A DNA stretch of 64,000 nucleotides from assembly GCA_024180945.1 (NCBI GenBank), contig JAKSGN010000006.1, forward strand, positions 744,001-808,000. The letters are read 5' to 3'. This DNA is from Macrophomina tecta (Eukaryota; Ascomycota; Dothideomycetes; Botryosphaeriales; Botryosphaeriaceae). Under the pieces are notes generated by a model that worked only from the letters and a program-made list of their open reading frames with translations, was not told the DNA's origin and did not search any database. Within the stretch, counting starts at the first letter, position 1; each line of letters starts with the position of its first letter. Below, one piece after another: positions 1 to 12,273 of the stretch. The position numbers were made by a program, and so were the translations under genes.

Positions 1-907
1 CAGCCAGAGCTTTGCGTAAACCGAAGATGCTCCCCTCCTCGCCGTTCCAGGGTTCGAGTGTTCGGATCTCAAGGATGATGGCAGCTTCTTGGAGGTAAAG
101 GTGGACGGACACTTCGGGCGGCAACGGCGGATCAAACGTCTGCATCATAAGGTAAGCAGGAACGCTTAGAAAGAGAGGCTAGGGCCAGAGGCCGCGTGTG
201 TACGGGAGACTGTGCATTCCCACCGCACTCACCTGTTCGTCGGCCGGACGGTCCCACCACTGAGGCCGCGCCTCAAAATCTCCCTTCAAGGCCTTGCGGG
301 CATCCTCGATATTGTCATACAGCAGCTGGAGCTGGCCGGATATGTAATTCGCGTTCTTGGCATCGCCAGCCCAGGTAGTCACATCAACGACATCGAGGCA
401 GGAGTTTATATGGGTCCTCGCTTGGGTCAGTTGCTCAATCACCAGCGTCGAAGCTTGCGGTTGTTGCGAGATGGTGAGCGGGTACGATGTGGCGCCGCGG
501 GGTGGAGGCAGACTAGGGAGCCGCAGCTTGATGTCCTGCAAGGCTTAGCTGTCGACGTGTGGACAGGGCAGGGCAGAGCCGCAGATTTACGTACGCCCTT
601 CACTATACGCGTACCCACACGCGTCACGAAGCCCTTCAGGCTTTCAGACCTCACGGTGGACACGACCAAGGTGGAGCCATGTTCGGTAGGGGCAAGCAGA
701 GCGGCGCACTCTTCAAGGCCTGCCTTGAGGGACTTCAGGGTGGTGCGCAGTGACGACAGCAGCCATTCCAGCTCGCGGGCCTAGGACGAGCCATCAGCAA
801 GACTGTGAGAGGCAGTGCACTAGACGGGCAGAAGGTGGTACCAGGGCGGCGTCCTCCTCGCGGATAAGCTGGTCCTTGGGGATCGGCGGCCAGACTGAGG
901 TAGCCAT
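1..907 (-). CDS. RAV2: Rogdi/Rav2 family protein, RAVE complex subunit (3' end cut by window)
   Basis: Leucine-zipper Rogdi family protein. In yeast Rav2 works in the RAVE complex, which reassembles the vacuolar/endosomal V-ATPase. Four exons read in frame: 842..907, 595..780, 233..535 and 1..139 (open at the left edge), with GT-AG introns of 61, 59 and 93 nt. The start MATSVWPPIPKDQL is the first Met of the frame. The family is recognised from ARELEWLLSSLRTTLKSL near the N-terminus, a long helical middle (QLQLLYDNIEDARKALKG) and the blocks FDPPLPPEVSVHLYLQEA and LEPWNGEEGSIFGLRKAL. About 231 residues are visible; the C-terminus is missing. It diverges from the SUR7-family gene across an 806-nt spacer. 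The family call is firm; the RAVE role is inferred from homologues. Confidence 0.88.
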
Positions 908-1713
908 GGGGGAAACAGCGAATGGCGCAAGCACGGTCAAGGGAATCGGGCCTTGGACGGGGGTGGAGGGAAGCTGGAGAGAATGTTCGGTGTAGGTTAG
1001 CGTGCAGGTCGAGGGAAGCTTCACAGGTGATGTGGCTCGTTTAGGGTGCGATCTGCACGGCCGCCGGAGCGCACCGACAGCATGTGGGCGATCTGCAGCA
1101 GGCATTCCAGCGTCATGACCGCTGCGCAGGGTTCAAGCACGATGCGCCCGGCTTGTACCATTTGCTGGTTCTGCCGCGCCAGATGTCTGCGCCCTGCTGG
1201 GCCAGACGCCCGCCATGACGCCTGCCTGGCTTGCTGCTGCGGTTTCTGGCAGATGCAGACGCGGCGACGCGCAACGGGCGGCAACAAAAGCCGCGCAGCT
1301 GACCGCTTGACTGATCGCAGCGGAGACGCGGTCCACTCTGTCGAGATCAGGGCGCAGGGGGGCGCTCTTGCGCGCGGGTTCCCGGAAGGGCTAGGTTCAC
1401 GCGTGGGCGTGCTACTGGGCCCGGAAACGGTTCGCGGTGGTGTAGTGGGCTGTGAGATCATGGCGTCTTGCTTTAGCGTGCGTCTACGTCACCCTGTCAA
1501 GCCGGACTTCTGCAGCCTGCTCAAATACCTACTGCGCGCCCCGACCCGCTCTCCTAGACGCTTCCTGTTTCATCTTGCTGGCCCTGGTATGTGCAAGCCG
1601 ACCTGCAATTCGCCCAGCCTCTGTATGCGCATCTCGCTGGCCCTGCACTACCCAGCGCACATCCTCCACTCCCGGACCCTTGCGCTCCACACTCGCCTCG
1701 CTTCACTGCAACA
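908..1713. promoter_or_regulatory. Divergent spacer between RAV2 and the SUR7-family gene
   Basis: This 806-nt spacer separates the start codons of two divergent genes and should hold both promoters. Reading frames inside it (for example 1021..1461 minus) have low-complexity translations and resemble no family I know. The stretch just before the SUR7 start is pyrimidine-rich. Confidence 0.5.
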
Positions 1714-2629
1714 ATGGCAGCCCGTACGACAGATCCCTTGCTCTTTGCCACTGCATCCACCCTGACCCTGCAATAGGCCCTATTCTCAGCTTCGCCGCCC
1801 TGCTCCTCCTGGCCGGCGGCATCGTCTTCCAATTCCTCGTCATTCTATCGGGTGGTGTGAGCGGCACTCCGGAAAACCAGATTTATTTCTTGCAAGCCTC
1901 GACAGACGGTGTATCTCCGTCCACGAGAAATCCGTCAAGATGGACGTTCTGGGCGGTCTGCGGTAGGGACAGCAATGGCCACAATGCCGACTGCGGTGCT
2001 GTCGTTCCTGCGCTACCTTTCGACCCTCCCCGCAACTTCGACACCAGGACCGGCGTGCCCGACCAATTCATCGGGTACGTGGAACAGGAATCACCTCCCT
2101 AAACGGCCTTACTGACGCCTGCTTCACAGCACCCGCAAGTTCTTTTACCTCTCGCGATTCATGTTCGCTTTCTACTTGATCGCCCTCTTCTTCGCTGCCA
2201 TCGCCCTGTTCACTGGCCTGCTTGCCCTTTGCAGCAGACTCGGCGGCTACCTCTCTGGTCTCAACACCTTCATTGCGCTCTTCTTCCAGACCGTCACCGC
2301 GGCTTTGATGACGTAAGTGCTGCCCGAATTTCTTTTTTCCCTTTACCTCGGCTAACCCTGTCGGCTTTAGTGCGTGGACTGTGGAGGGCCGCGATGCCTT
2401 CCGCAGCAATGGGCAGTCCGCTAGCCTTGGTGTCAAGGCTTACGCTTTCACCTGGTCTGCTATGGCCTGCTTCCTGATCTCGACGGTTTTGTTCTGCATG
2501 AGCGGTGCTCACCGCAGCGAGAGTGTGTCCACGAAGCGCAGCTTCTTTGGTCGTCGCAGGAGCACCCGTTCGCGCGGCAGCTTCATCGATGCCGAAAGCC
2601 AGCGCCGCGTTAAGGATGACTACTCTTAA
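1714..2629 (+). CDS. SUR7/PalI family plasma-membrane (eisosome-type) protein
   Basis: A 249-residue tetraspan protein of the SUR7/PalI family, which marks eisosome (MCC) domains at the fungal plasma membrane. Exons are 1714..1723, 1777..2074, 2130..2312 and 2371..2629. The first coding exon is only 10 nt (ATG GCA GCC C); a 53-nt intron then joins it to the first membrane helix, ILSFAALLLLAGGIVFQFLV. Next comes an extracellular loop with the family-style Trp/Cys pattern (WTFWAVCGRDSNGHNADC), then helices FMFAFYLIALFFAAIALFTG, one around FIALFFQTVTAALM, and SAMACFLISTVLFCMSG. The cytosolic tail is basic and Ser-rich (RRRSTRSRGSF). Reading straight through from 1714 hits a stop at once, so the first intron is required. 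Which paralogue it is (Sur7, Fmp45 or PalI-like) cannot be decided here. Confidence 0.88.
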
Positions 2630-3729
2630 AAGTCTCACCGTTGGACGGGAGAGAAGAAGCGCAAACCTCCTCCCAACGCCTGCGTCAGGGAGTTACACCG
2701 AAATGATACCACGACTTGAATGCTTTGAGGCAGAGCCAAGTCGACACTACTTGTCATGTACAGGATATGGCCGTCCGGTTCAAGCGATAATGAGCGTTCT
2801 GATGCTATGAGCAAACCTTGAAATTTCAATGTTATTTTATAATCCAGTTGAATACCACCATATACACGATCGTTACGTACTGTGGATAGACACCCCACGA
2901 ATCATACTCAGTTCAGTACCATGCTTAATCCTTTCGCGCATACACTAGCTAGTATCTCTGTACTTATTGCAAGAAGTCAAACCGGCCTCAATTCTGGCCG
3001 AACAGTTTGTTTTGTCCTCTACCCGGATGTGCCAGGCTACCCCAGCACCTTGTCCCTGGGAGTTGACAACCTACCATCAGACATGGGCAGCTCTCATGAA
3101 GATTGAAAAGACCCAACCACGTGTCTTGAAGCGTCAAAAGGAATTCGGTTGCCGAAGCAGTCCACACAGACGTCGGCAAAATCGGCAACCATTGAGCCGC
3201 GACAGCAGATGCCAACCATGCCGCAACTCACGGCCATATCAATGGAAAGTGAAGCCAAAAACCTGCGTGGTGTCCAAAACTACGTTAGAAAAAGAAATGC
3301 AACAGCGCGATTTCTTCCAATGGCATGGCAGAAAGCGTTATCTTCGACATGGGCCGGAGAAGCTGGTTGCCGGTAGCTTGGCTCGCAGCTTTGCTCCCAG
3401 CTTTTTCCGCGGGCAGCATCTCCGCACTACGCCGAAGGCGGCAAGGCTGGCGTATCGATAAGGGCTCTGGGCGGCGATTTCGCAATCGCGCCATCGGTCA
3501 TTCGCTGGAAATTCTTCAGAGGCCGTCGCGCAGGTGCTGACCCATAACTTATTATTATGGCTGCCCCTCCTCCGATAACACTCCGCTGCTGCGCGCTGTA
3601 TTGTTATTACTCACCTGTGTCGCCTCCCTTGCTTCGTTCTGGGAGTGCAACCTTTCACTTTCTTCCTTCCCTGTGAAATCGAGCGTCTCTATCCTCCATT
3701 GAAGCGCATCCATTGCCCCGCCGCCCCGG
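2630..3729. other. Intergenic region between the SUR7-family gene and siroheme synthase
   Basis: About 1.1 kb without a gene I can support. The left part is the 3' flank of the SUR7-family gene. Frames such as 2967..3461 plus lack an ATG start and family similarity. The last 150 nt or so before 3730 are C/T-rich, as expected of a fungal promoter and 5' leader. Confidence 0.5.
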
Positions 3730-5430
3730 ATGGCTCCCGCGTTGCTCACGGCTGTCGACTCGACAGACCACGTTCATCTGATAATCGGGGCCAACTCACT
3801 GGCTGGCAGTCGCTGCACGCGCTCGCTCGAGGTTGGTGCCAGACCAGTCATCATTGCACCTGAGAATGCAGACATACACTATGGTCTCATGAAGCGCATC
3901 GACGAGGGCGAAGTTGCGTGGGTGAAGCGCGACTTCAAGGACGACGACTTGACCACCCTGGGTAGAGAAGAGGTGGACCGCGTGGTGGACACCGTGTTTG
4001 TGACATTGGGTGGCAAGGGCCGTCTGAGTATTCCTCCCCAATACACGCAATCGAATGCCATGGACTGCTTGCTCACTGATTGATGTCTTTCAGGCACCCA
4101 TATCTCCACGCTATGCCGACGCATGAGAATACCCGTGAATGTCGCCGATGCCCCAAACCTCTGCACCTTCACGATCCTCTCTACATATACCGATGGCCCG
4201 CTCCAAGTTGGTGTGACAACCTCTGGCAAGGGCTGCAAGCTCTCCGCCCGGATACGGCGTGAAATTGCCGCTTCATTGCCCTCTGGCCTCGGACAGGCAG
4301 TTGATAGGCTAGGTGTGATGCGGAGACGGATATGGGAGGAGGACCACGCTGCAGAGTTGTCAATGGATCCCGAGGCTGAGGAGGACGAGGCAGGGCAGAG
4401 CGCCAACTTCAATAAGCTGGTAACACCGGAGGACGCAGAAGCCGCGCGTGGTCGGCGGATGCGATGGTTGGCCCAGATCTGCGAGTATTGGCCTCTCCGC
4501 CGGCTATCAAGCATCACGGACGAAGACGTCGAAGCGGTCCTGCGTAGCTACAGCAACTCGGAGAGCTCTGGTCTTGATCCAGGTTCCGTAGATCAGCGCC
4601 GCGGACGAGGACGTATCGTCCTCGCCGGAGCTGGTCCTGGCAACCCCGATCTCCTCACCCGCGCCACTCACAAGGCCATTCTCTCCGCCGACCTCATTTT
4701 GGCCGACAAGCTTGTTCCGGAGCCCGTTCTTGCCCTCGTCCCACGTCGCACGACCGTGTTCATCGCCCGCAAGTTCCCTGGCAACGCCGACAAGGCGCAA
4801 GAAGAGCTGCTCCAGATGGGTCTTGAAGGCTTGCAGGCAGGCAAGACCGTTGTGCGCCTGAAGCAGGGGGATCCGTACATCTACGGTCGCGGTGCCGAGG
4901 AATACGACTTCTTCCGCGCCCATGGCCACATCCCAATCGTCCTGCCGGGCATCACGTCTGCTCTTAGCGCACCGCTGTTCGCAGCGATCCCGCCCACTCA
5001 TCGTGGTGTTGCCGATCAAGTTCTGATCTGCACGGGAACTGGCAGGAAGGGTGCTGCACCCGACCCGCCCGCGTATGTTCCGACTCGGACTGTGGTATTC
5101 CTCATGGCGCTGCACAGGCTTTCAGCGCTGATCGACAGCCTTGTATTGGACGAGACGAAGAAGTGGCCGAAGGAGACGCCTTGTGCGGTGTTGGAGCGTG
5201 CCAGCTGCCCTGATCAGCGTATCATCAGGACCACGCTGGAATACGTGTGCACTGCGGTCGAGGAAGAGGGAAGCAGACCGCCCGGTCTACTCGTTGTCGG
5301 TCCGGCGTGCGAGGTCCTTTGGAATGGAGGCCAGAAATGGGTGGTCGAAGAGGGGTTCAAGGGTTTCGGGGAACTCGGCGTGGAGGGTGACCTTGAGATG
5401 CTAAGGGAAGCGGAAGCTGTTGCCGCGTAA
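3730..5430 (+). CDS. MET1: Siroheme synthase / uroporphyrinogen-III C-methyltransferase, CysG-like
   Basis: This enzyme makes siroheme, the prosthetic group of sulfite and nitrite reductases. It methylates uroporphyrinogen III with S-adenosylmethionine, and its N-terminal domain resembles Met8/CysG NAD-dependent dehydrogenase-chelatases. Two exons, 3730..4021 and 4094..5430, encode 542 residues. The N-terminal Rossmann segment reads VHLIIGANSLAGSRCTRSLE. After the intron follow RMRIPVNVADAPNLCTF and the conserved LQVGVTTSGKGCKLS. An acidic linker leads to the methylase domain from about residue 270, with RIVLAGAGPGNPDLLT and the motif GDPYIYGRGAEEY. The 72-nt intron starts GTCTGA, a weak donor, but it restores the frame THISTLCRR. 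The bifunctional layout is seen directly; activity of the N-terminal half is inferred. Confidence 0.93.
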
Positions 5431-5873
5431 GAAATCTGATCTGGGCTAAGCGATATGCAATTCTTTGCATTTATGGCGTTATATGCGGATTGAATTGGGA
5501 GAAAACGAGAGAAAAGCATGGCACGGCGAATAGGAAGAATCTTAGAAGCTCAAATAGGGGTATACATTTCTCTGCCACTCAACAGATTCATTACCATTTT
5601 AGAATCCTCTACATGGCAATCGCCGTGAGCTCCAGTCGCCGAGATCGGCATCCTTTATGCCGAAAGCGGCACGAGGCGCGTCCGGGGTAGCCTGATAAGA
5701 TAAGGCTCCACAGAGAGCTGCAACTCGGACTGCACGCCATCCTATGACCTACTTGCAACGGAACAATACCATCTCTCAGCGCCTGCAGCGCTTCGGCATC
5801 GACGACTGAACCTTACGTCAAGGGGCCAACGAGCTCTGAACTTACGATCCTTCCCGGCCCAGCCATCGACACC
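5431..5873. other. Spacer between siroheme synthase and ATG29
   Basis: 443 nt holding the 3' flank of the siroheme gene and the leader of ATG29. I see no coding exon or RNA gene in it. Confidence 0.5.
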
Positions 5874-7794
5874 ATGGCGCCTCCCACGCCCACCTCCATA
5901 GCCGCAGGAGCTCCACCGCCCCAATCAACAACAGCTCCTCCCCCGCCGTCCTCCTCCTTCTCGAAGAATGACAACCCCACCAACGCCTCCCCCTCCACTG
6001 CCCCCGCCCAGCATGTCCGCACCCGCACCCTCTCCAACGCCGCAACCATCACAACCGCTACCACCGCCAACACCAACAAACGCACCAGCATCATCGGAAG
6101 CCCGCTCGTCGAGCACAAGGTGCACTACACGGTGCTGGTGCGGCTGCCGTTCGCGCGGGGCGACTTCGTTGACCCGGCCCAGGTCGAGTGGGACGCGACC
6201 AAGGACCAGGCGCTGTGGAAGATCATCAGCCGCCCGATGACGGGCGGCAGCCAGCGCAAGGAGATCGACTGGCAGGAGCTGGCGGCGCGCTTCGAGGTCG
6301 GGCAGGGGTTCATCTTGCAGCAGGCGGCGTGGCTGTATGAGCGACACTTGAGGCATGTAAGGGCGCAGATGCGGAAGGTGGGGAGTGTGGGGGGAACGGG
6401 GGCGAGTGGGAGCGGTGCTGGTGGTGTGCCGATGAAGAGGGGGGGAAGTGGCGGTGCTGGTGCGGGGAGGACGACGAGCGCGTTGTCGATGCGGTCGGGT
6501 GCGAGGGATAGCCCGGTGCCTGTGGGTGGTGGTGCGAGAATGGGAGCTGGGACACCGGTGGTGGGAGGTAGGTGTATATGGGTGGGTGGTTGAGTGAGAG
6601 GAAATGAAGGCTGACTTCTTTTTATGTGATACAGGCCAACTCTCGCGGACACCGTCGACGACTACGATCACACAGAGCCGTCTCATGCAGCAGCCCCAAA
6701 GCCCTCGCCATCCTGTGCGGAGCTCATTTCGCTCTTCGTTCCCGCCGGCACCGAGGAGGGCGTCACCGACGCTGGCGCCGACGGCGGAGGCGAGCAGGAA
6801 TCAGAGCAGAACTGTCAGCCCGACGTCTATGAATATGTCCCAGTCCGACTCTGAGTCTTCGTCTACGGACGACGACAAGGACAACCCCATCCGTCGCAGT
6901 CAAGTCTTCAGGCGCCCGCCGCGCTTCATGTCTCGCCCCGCTAAACCGGGTCTCCCCCGCCTGGACGACGTAGACATCGAATACGACGACACGACCGACT
7001 ACGGGGACCGTGCAGGCGATGAGCGCTCCGACGGCGACGAAGACGAAGATGAAGACGAGTTCCTCCCCTTCGCGGTCTCCACCCGCCGCCGCACCACTAC
7101 CCCCAGTACCAGACAGCAGGGCCCCTCATCGACAGTGCCTCGCCGCGCCCACACCCACCACGACCAGCATCATCGCTCCGTCACCGCTAACGCCCCCGCC
7201 CGCTCCACCGACCCCTCCTCCGCCCGTGCACCTCGCTTGCCTCTTTCCTCAATCGCCGCTGGCAAGCAGCCCGTCCGCAGCGCTACCATGGACTCGTCCT
7301 TCACGTCCGCCAGTGACGCCGCCCCGGGTAGCACCGACGGCGATAACGGCGGTAATAATGGCCCCAGCGCCGCTCCGAAGACGCCAACTACCGCCACTCA
7401 AGGCGCCTTTGCCGCGCGCAGGCAGAAACGCCGCGCTGGTACAGTAACAGCTGCGCCGCCGTATTCGCCCGGAAGCGGCGCGCTGAGCCCCAGGCAGAGG
7501 GCGGAGTTGGCGAGACTAAGTCCGAGGGGCGGGGCGACGAGGGAGGGGAGCGAGGGGACGCCGAGTATGGGAAGTAGTTTTAGTGACTTGGATGGTGAGT
7601 GGAGAATTGTTGTTTGATGTGTTGTTTCTGATATGAGAGTGAGTTTCTTTGTTGACTTTTCGTTTGCGACTGTAGATGCCAGTATTACGCAGAGCGCGTT
7701 GGAGGAGCAGTTGTTGAGCCATATGCAACATCAGGGTGGGCTGAGTAAGATGAGCACGATTAGTCAGGCTTTGAGGAGTAGGTATTTGCCGTAA
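5874..7794 (+). CDS. ATG29: Autophagy-related protein 29
   Basis: Atg29 works with Atg17 and Atg31 as the scaffold that recruits autophagy factors to the phagophore assembly site. Exons are 5874..6567, 6635..7594 and 7676..7794 (590 residues; introns 67 and 81 nt). A Pro/Ser/Thr-rich leader precedes the diagnostic Atg29 domain at about residues 80-165: HYTVLVRLPFARGDFVDP, ALWKIISRPM, and FILQQAAWLYERHLRHVRAQ. A long, probably disordered Ser/Asp-rich region follows. The last exon carries the conserved tail DASITQSALEEQLLSHMQ and MSTISQALRSRYLP. The domain at one end and the tail at the other fix the gene limits. A 253-codon antisense frame over exon 1 is a GC-bias shadow. Confidence 0.93.
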
Positions 7795-10476
7795 GAGTTC
7801 GGGGTTGGATTGATAAAGAGATGTAGTTCAGCTGCAGAGGAGCATTCGGAAGTTTGGCGGTAACGTTGGGGTAGAAAGGGAGCTTCGAGATTGACTGGAG
7901 GGGAATTTGAACTGTGACATAAGACAAGCTTTTTTCCTTTCCCTTTCATCTAGGCCAGTCGTACTATCTAGATCGTAAAGTCAATAGTGTTAGTGTTGAG
8001 CTCTGACTTTGTCGGTCGAACTACGTATGTTGGCCACACGGTAAATTTTCCATTGCGGATGCCGACTCCCGGACTGGTCTCGCTCAGGTAATCCCGCCCA
8101 ACGCCATTTATCCTTGTGCCTCCCTCCAGCCGAGCCGCACGGTGAATATAGGGTTTCCCCAACGTTCCCTCATATTTGGTGATTTTGTTCATTTCATTTT
8201 GGTTGCTACGGTAAATGTTGATGACGCGGTTCCGGAAATAATTTTGGTGGATACTTATGTTTAGTTATCATTTACAACTAATCAGTGAGCTGTCACGAAT
8301 GGTGAAGAGATCTCGGGGGAGCTCCTTGTCACGTACAATGCCGTTAATGCGCGTATGTTTGGCAAACTCGCTTGTCCAGATGGTGTGCAATCGCTCCAGA
8401 CGGCTTGCAATTCGAAAGCCAGTCGCAAGTTTGGTATAGAGCGTGGAGGGAGGCGGACACGGATGCGTAGTCGCTTGAATCCTCTGTCAATGGCGTCTGA
8501 TCTCCTTACCTTCCTATTTCCCGTGTGGTAGCGAAGCGCAGTCAGCACTAGCCGCGTCAATAATCCTTGTCCCTAAAAACGGCAGGAGAGAGAAATGGGG
8601 AGAGAAAGAGAGAGCTCATTGACAAGCACCTGCTGATCTAAGCCATGAGAGACACATTACATATCGGCGGCATTCCCGGCAGCTGACTCGGCTCGGAGTC
8701 GCACCCGGACCCGTCCTGATTTCTCAGCAAGCAGTCCGTCGCGGGCCACTTTCTTGTTTGGAGTGTTTCTATCCGGTATATGGCTCGCGCGGGAAGCTTA
8801 TTCACGGGAAGTCTTGCCGCTTGCAGGCCGGCTTGTCCTAAAGCTATCGGCAAGGCAGGAGCTCGTACTGTGGTCCAGGGTACATTGACTTCGCATAATA
8901 TACAATGGCTCCCTCTCCCTGCACAGAGCTGGGACCAGAGTGCGCATTTGGACGGCACTTGCCTGGGGGTGGTGCGCGATTTCCGATGGGCTGGAAGCGT
9001 TTCAGAAGCCGATGCTGAGATGTACTATATTGTACGTACAGCGAGCGCCAAGGGATATTGCCATCGGCATGTGACTGCTGTGTGGGCCAGGGCCCAGGTG
9101 CGTTCAAGTAGAGGGCGAGTCTCATGTCGTGCTAGTGTATTAAAAGCTTGGAGAAGTTAATCCCGGTGATGACCGCGGAGCTTATCCCACCGCAGGTGCT
9201 CATCTCAGTCGGTTCAACTCGGGCTCTGGGTCAAATACCGATGAATCTGATGGAGGTGTTGCACCTGATCTCAGTTACTACCTGATTTATTTATGTCATT
9301 GGGCAATTAAGGTGCCAATATTTCTTCTGCCCTCAAGGAGAGAGTTCGGAATCCCGGGCGTTCCTTCAACCACCGTGAAACGGCCCGGGTGCTAAGCCGT
9401 AGCAAGCCAGAAAAGCGTCTTGGATTAACAATGCTCTGCTCTTTTCACGGCGGTGGAATGGTATCAATAGGGAGCAATCGGGTCGTCTGACAGTGCTCCG
9501 GTTACTTTGGCGGTCTACATACCTACCATAAGTGTAGTAGTATAAGCTTCCGCGAGGCCTAGTGTGGGGATGATCTCGCACAGTATGCCTAAGATGGGTC
9601 GCCGAGCTGGGGTACCTGCGGAGTTCCGCATTGCAAGAGCTACAAGGTGTTAGGCATGGCTACTGCGGCGATTGATGATGGCTCGCAGGTGGCGACATGG
9701 CACTGCAGGGGTCCGTTTAGGGTACAGTCAATGGGTAAAAGTCCGGCAGAGGTGCTATGTTATCGCCTTTCCGATGGCGGCACTCGCTAGCGTCCGGGAA
9801 ACAGTATGAGCTACCCAGGTTTCGGTACCCGCCATATCCGGGGAATCTCCAATAGGCCTACCTAGAACAATGCTGGTGAGCTTTACCGAATACTCTTATT
9901 TTCACCAAGCCCATCTCGGCGTTCCAGGCTTCTGAGTTTCAATGGCTGTTGCAGAGTGACGGGGGGTTAGAACTCTTCTTTTCCTGCATGATATCCAATG
10001 TAACTACCACAGGACGACATCAGATCAAGCCCAAAAGAGGAAATGATATGATGGCGGATGCCGTGGCTGCACATAGGTTTACCTGTACTTCACCCAAATC
10101 GAGAGCTGCAAAAGCTAATTCATGTGTGGCTCGCAAAATCAAGAAACGCAGTGAACCAACGTAGATATGAAGCGTCCCAGAAGAGCAAAAGAAGCGAAGA
10201 GGAATGGTGGATGGGTGGGTTAAGAGAAGCGGTTCATCCGGTCTTAGGGCAGATAAGGCTAGCAGGCCGATGGCGCAGCTCCTTTCTGGTCCTTGACCTT
10301 GACAGCGTGGCGTGATCCATTTCCTCCCGGCTACCCCACCGGGGATTAGCCTTTCTCTCCGCGCTCGTCTCCAAGAAGCCGTCAATTCAGGCTTCCCGAG
10401 CAGCAAAAACTCCTTAGGGTCGACATGTCCGGCCCTGCGAGAAGAGCTGCCGCTTCCCAAGCATCAAACCGCCGCA
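7795..10476. other. Gene-poor region upstream of the first Zn2Cys6 regulator
   Basis: About 2.7 kb with no supported gene. Open frames (for example 8638..8958 minus, 8780..9160 plus, 10020..10460 minus) are at most 146 codons, show no family motif and have no plausible partner exons. Base composition is more even than in the neighbouring genes. I see no tRNA, terminal inverted repeat or transposase remnant. Confidence 0.55.
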
Positions 10477-12214
10477 ATGTCAGGGCACGCAGCTCGCCCT
10501 ACCGGAACCAGAAGGCCTCACTCTAAGACGCGTACTGGATGTGTTCAATGCAAAGAACGCCATGTAAAAGTATGTCAGCATCCCCATCTCCAAGAGTACC
10601 GATCTCGCGGCCCCCACGTATGCGTCTCTCAGCAGTTCTCTTTCAATACTGCTCCAGTATTCGCAGCTCCATTTCGAGGACAGTGTTTGGCGGCATTAGA
10701 TCAGCTTGATGGCCAGGTACCCTTATTCTAATCTCCAATCCGGACACAAATACGCCGAAAGTCTTTACGAGAGCAAGAATACATGGTCAGCACGTTTGTT
10801 TAAGACCATTGCCTCTCAGTCAGGACCATCAAGGCCGCTATATTGTTGATCATGTAGCATATGCCTAGCCCCAGCAGAGAAGCCATTGTCCTTCAAGTTG
10901 CCCTTGTATGGAGCGTGGCCATTTGTTCGCGCTGCGTTCATAAAATACGTCACTGTAACTAGTTTCCTCTCCAGGATCTATCAAGCACGCTTCAGCGCTT
11001 CAATTCGCACCTTTAGGATGGACATGAGGGATAAATGCTGACTAACTCTACAATAGTGCGACGAACAACGTCCTTCTTGTGCCAAATGTCTCCGAAGGCA
11101 GACAAAATGCAGTCTTCAACTGCTGACGCCGCATATTCCGCAAACCAACTTGAACCGGTCTGGAGACTCAACTTCAGGAAGTAATGGCATCCAGTCCTTC
11201 TATTCAGGCAATTCAGGCAGTAATTCTGCATTCTCGCACCCTGCAGCTGGAGTCCCCCAGGTACAGTCATCGGCAGAGACGATCTTCACGCTTGAGGACA
11301 TGGAACTTTTCCACCACTATGTATTTTCCACCAGCGCAACATTTTCCTTCCAGTCGCGCACTATCGAGAAGCGTCGGCAGGCCACAATGGGTACCGCCTT
11401 CACTGACCCACCGGTTATGCACAGTATTCTTGCCATCACCGCTCTGCACCGCGCACATCTCGCATCGGAGCTGGCTACAAGAAGGCATTACGTCACGGTC
11501 GCCACGATGCACCAAGACATGGTGATTCGCGATCTGCGCAAACGGGTGGAGCAGATAACGAGCTCCAACGCGCCGGGGGCCTTCCTCATCTCCAGCTACC
11601 TCGCCCTCTTCACGCTTGGTTCCATGCACCAGCTCGATAGCGCCGGTCCTGACGCCGCGGCGACGCTCAACCTCGAGAGCCCGGCTGACTGGATCCGGCT
11701 GATGCGGGGAGTGCCGAAGCTGCTGATGCAGGACAGCGTGCTCCAATGGGTCCTCCATTCGCCGGTGGGGGTCTTTTTCAAGGACGAGAGGCAGAATTGG
11801 ACGCTGCCGCTAGAGCTGGAACCTCGCTTCTCGCTGCTGGGCGAGGGGTTGAGTGACAGCTCGCTGGTAGAGAGCTTGGAGGAGCGTACAACCTACGTCG
11901 CGGCCCTGAAGTTACTAAAGCATTGGACGGCAAACGCGTATGCACCCAACGAGGAGACAGACTTGGTTGGGACTGCACTGATCTGGGTCAATATCGTGGA
12001 TGACCAGTATGTCGAGTATCTCTGCGCCGACAGACCGGGAGCGCTGGTACTGCTGGCGCAGTGGGCGGTTTTGTTGAACAGACTGGAAGGACTGTGGTGG
12101 GCCGCGGGATGGGGAAAAGGGCTGATGGCCATCGCGTTGAAGCGGCTACCGGAGGCTTGGAAGCCATTCATCCAAGAGCAGGCCCGAGAGATGAACGCCT
12201 GGCCAGCTAGCTAA
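10477..12214 (+). CDS. Zn2Cys6 transcription factor with fungal-specific regulatory domain
   Basis: Nuclear DNA-binding regulator of 416 residues, made of exons 10477..10569 and 11057..12214. The zinc cluster is split by the intron: exon 1 ends TGCVQCKERHVK and exon 2 opens CDEQRPSCAKCLRRQTKC. Joined, they give an exact CX2CX6CX6CX2CX6C pattern, which validates the splice. A variable linker leads to a helical regulatory domain beginning TIFTLEDMELFHHYVFSTS, a layout seen in sterol-uptake (Upc2)-like regulators. The intron is 487 nt, far longer than others here; the tract TGCTGACTAACTC lies just before its 3' splice site. Targets are unknown, and the only close neighbour is a dead RTA1-like gene. 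An upstream in-frame ATG at 10312 is possible, but 10477 gives the usual short N-terminus. Confidence 0.85.
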
Positions 12215-12273
12215 CAGCGCTTCCCTCCTTGACTCCGATATATCTTCTCAGTGGCCACACCACAACCGCTGCC

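Noticed and set aside
1021..1461. 146-codon minus-strand frame upstream of RAV2
   Set aside because: No motif, lies in the divergent promoter region, low-complexity composition.
2967..3461. 164-codon plus-strand frame between the SUR7-family gene and siroheme synthase
   Set aside because: No ATG start, no motif, no splice partners.
5925..6686. 253-codon minus-strand frame opposite ATG29 exon 1
   Set aside because: Low-complexity His/Thr/Pro/Arg translation, antisense to a confidently identified gene; GC-bias shadow.
9164..9275. GTGATGA and CTGA spaced like a box C/D snoRNA
   Set aside because: No terminal stem pairs the flanks and the internal boxes are out of order; probably chance.
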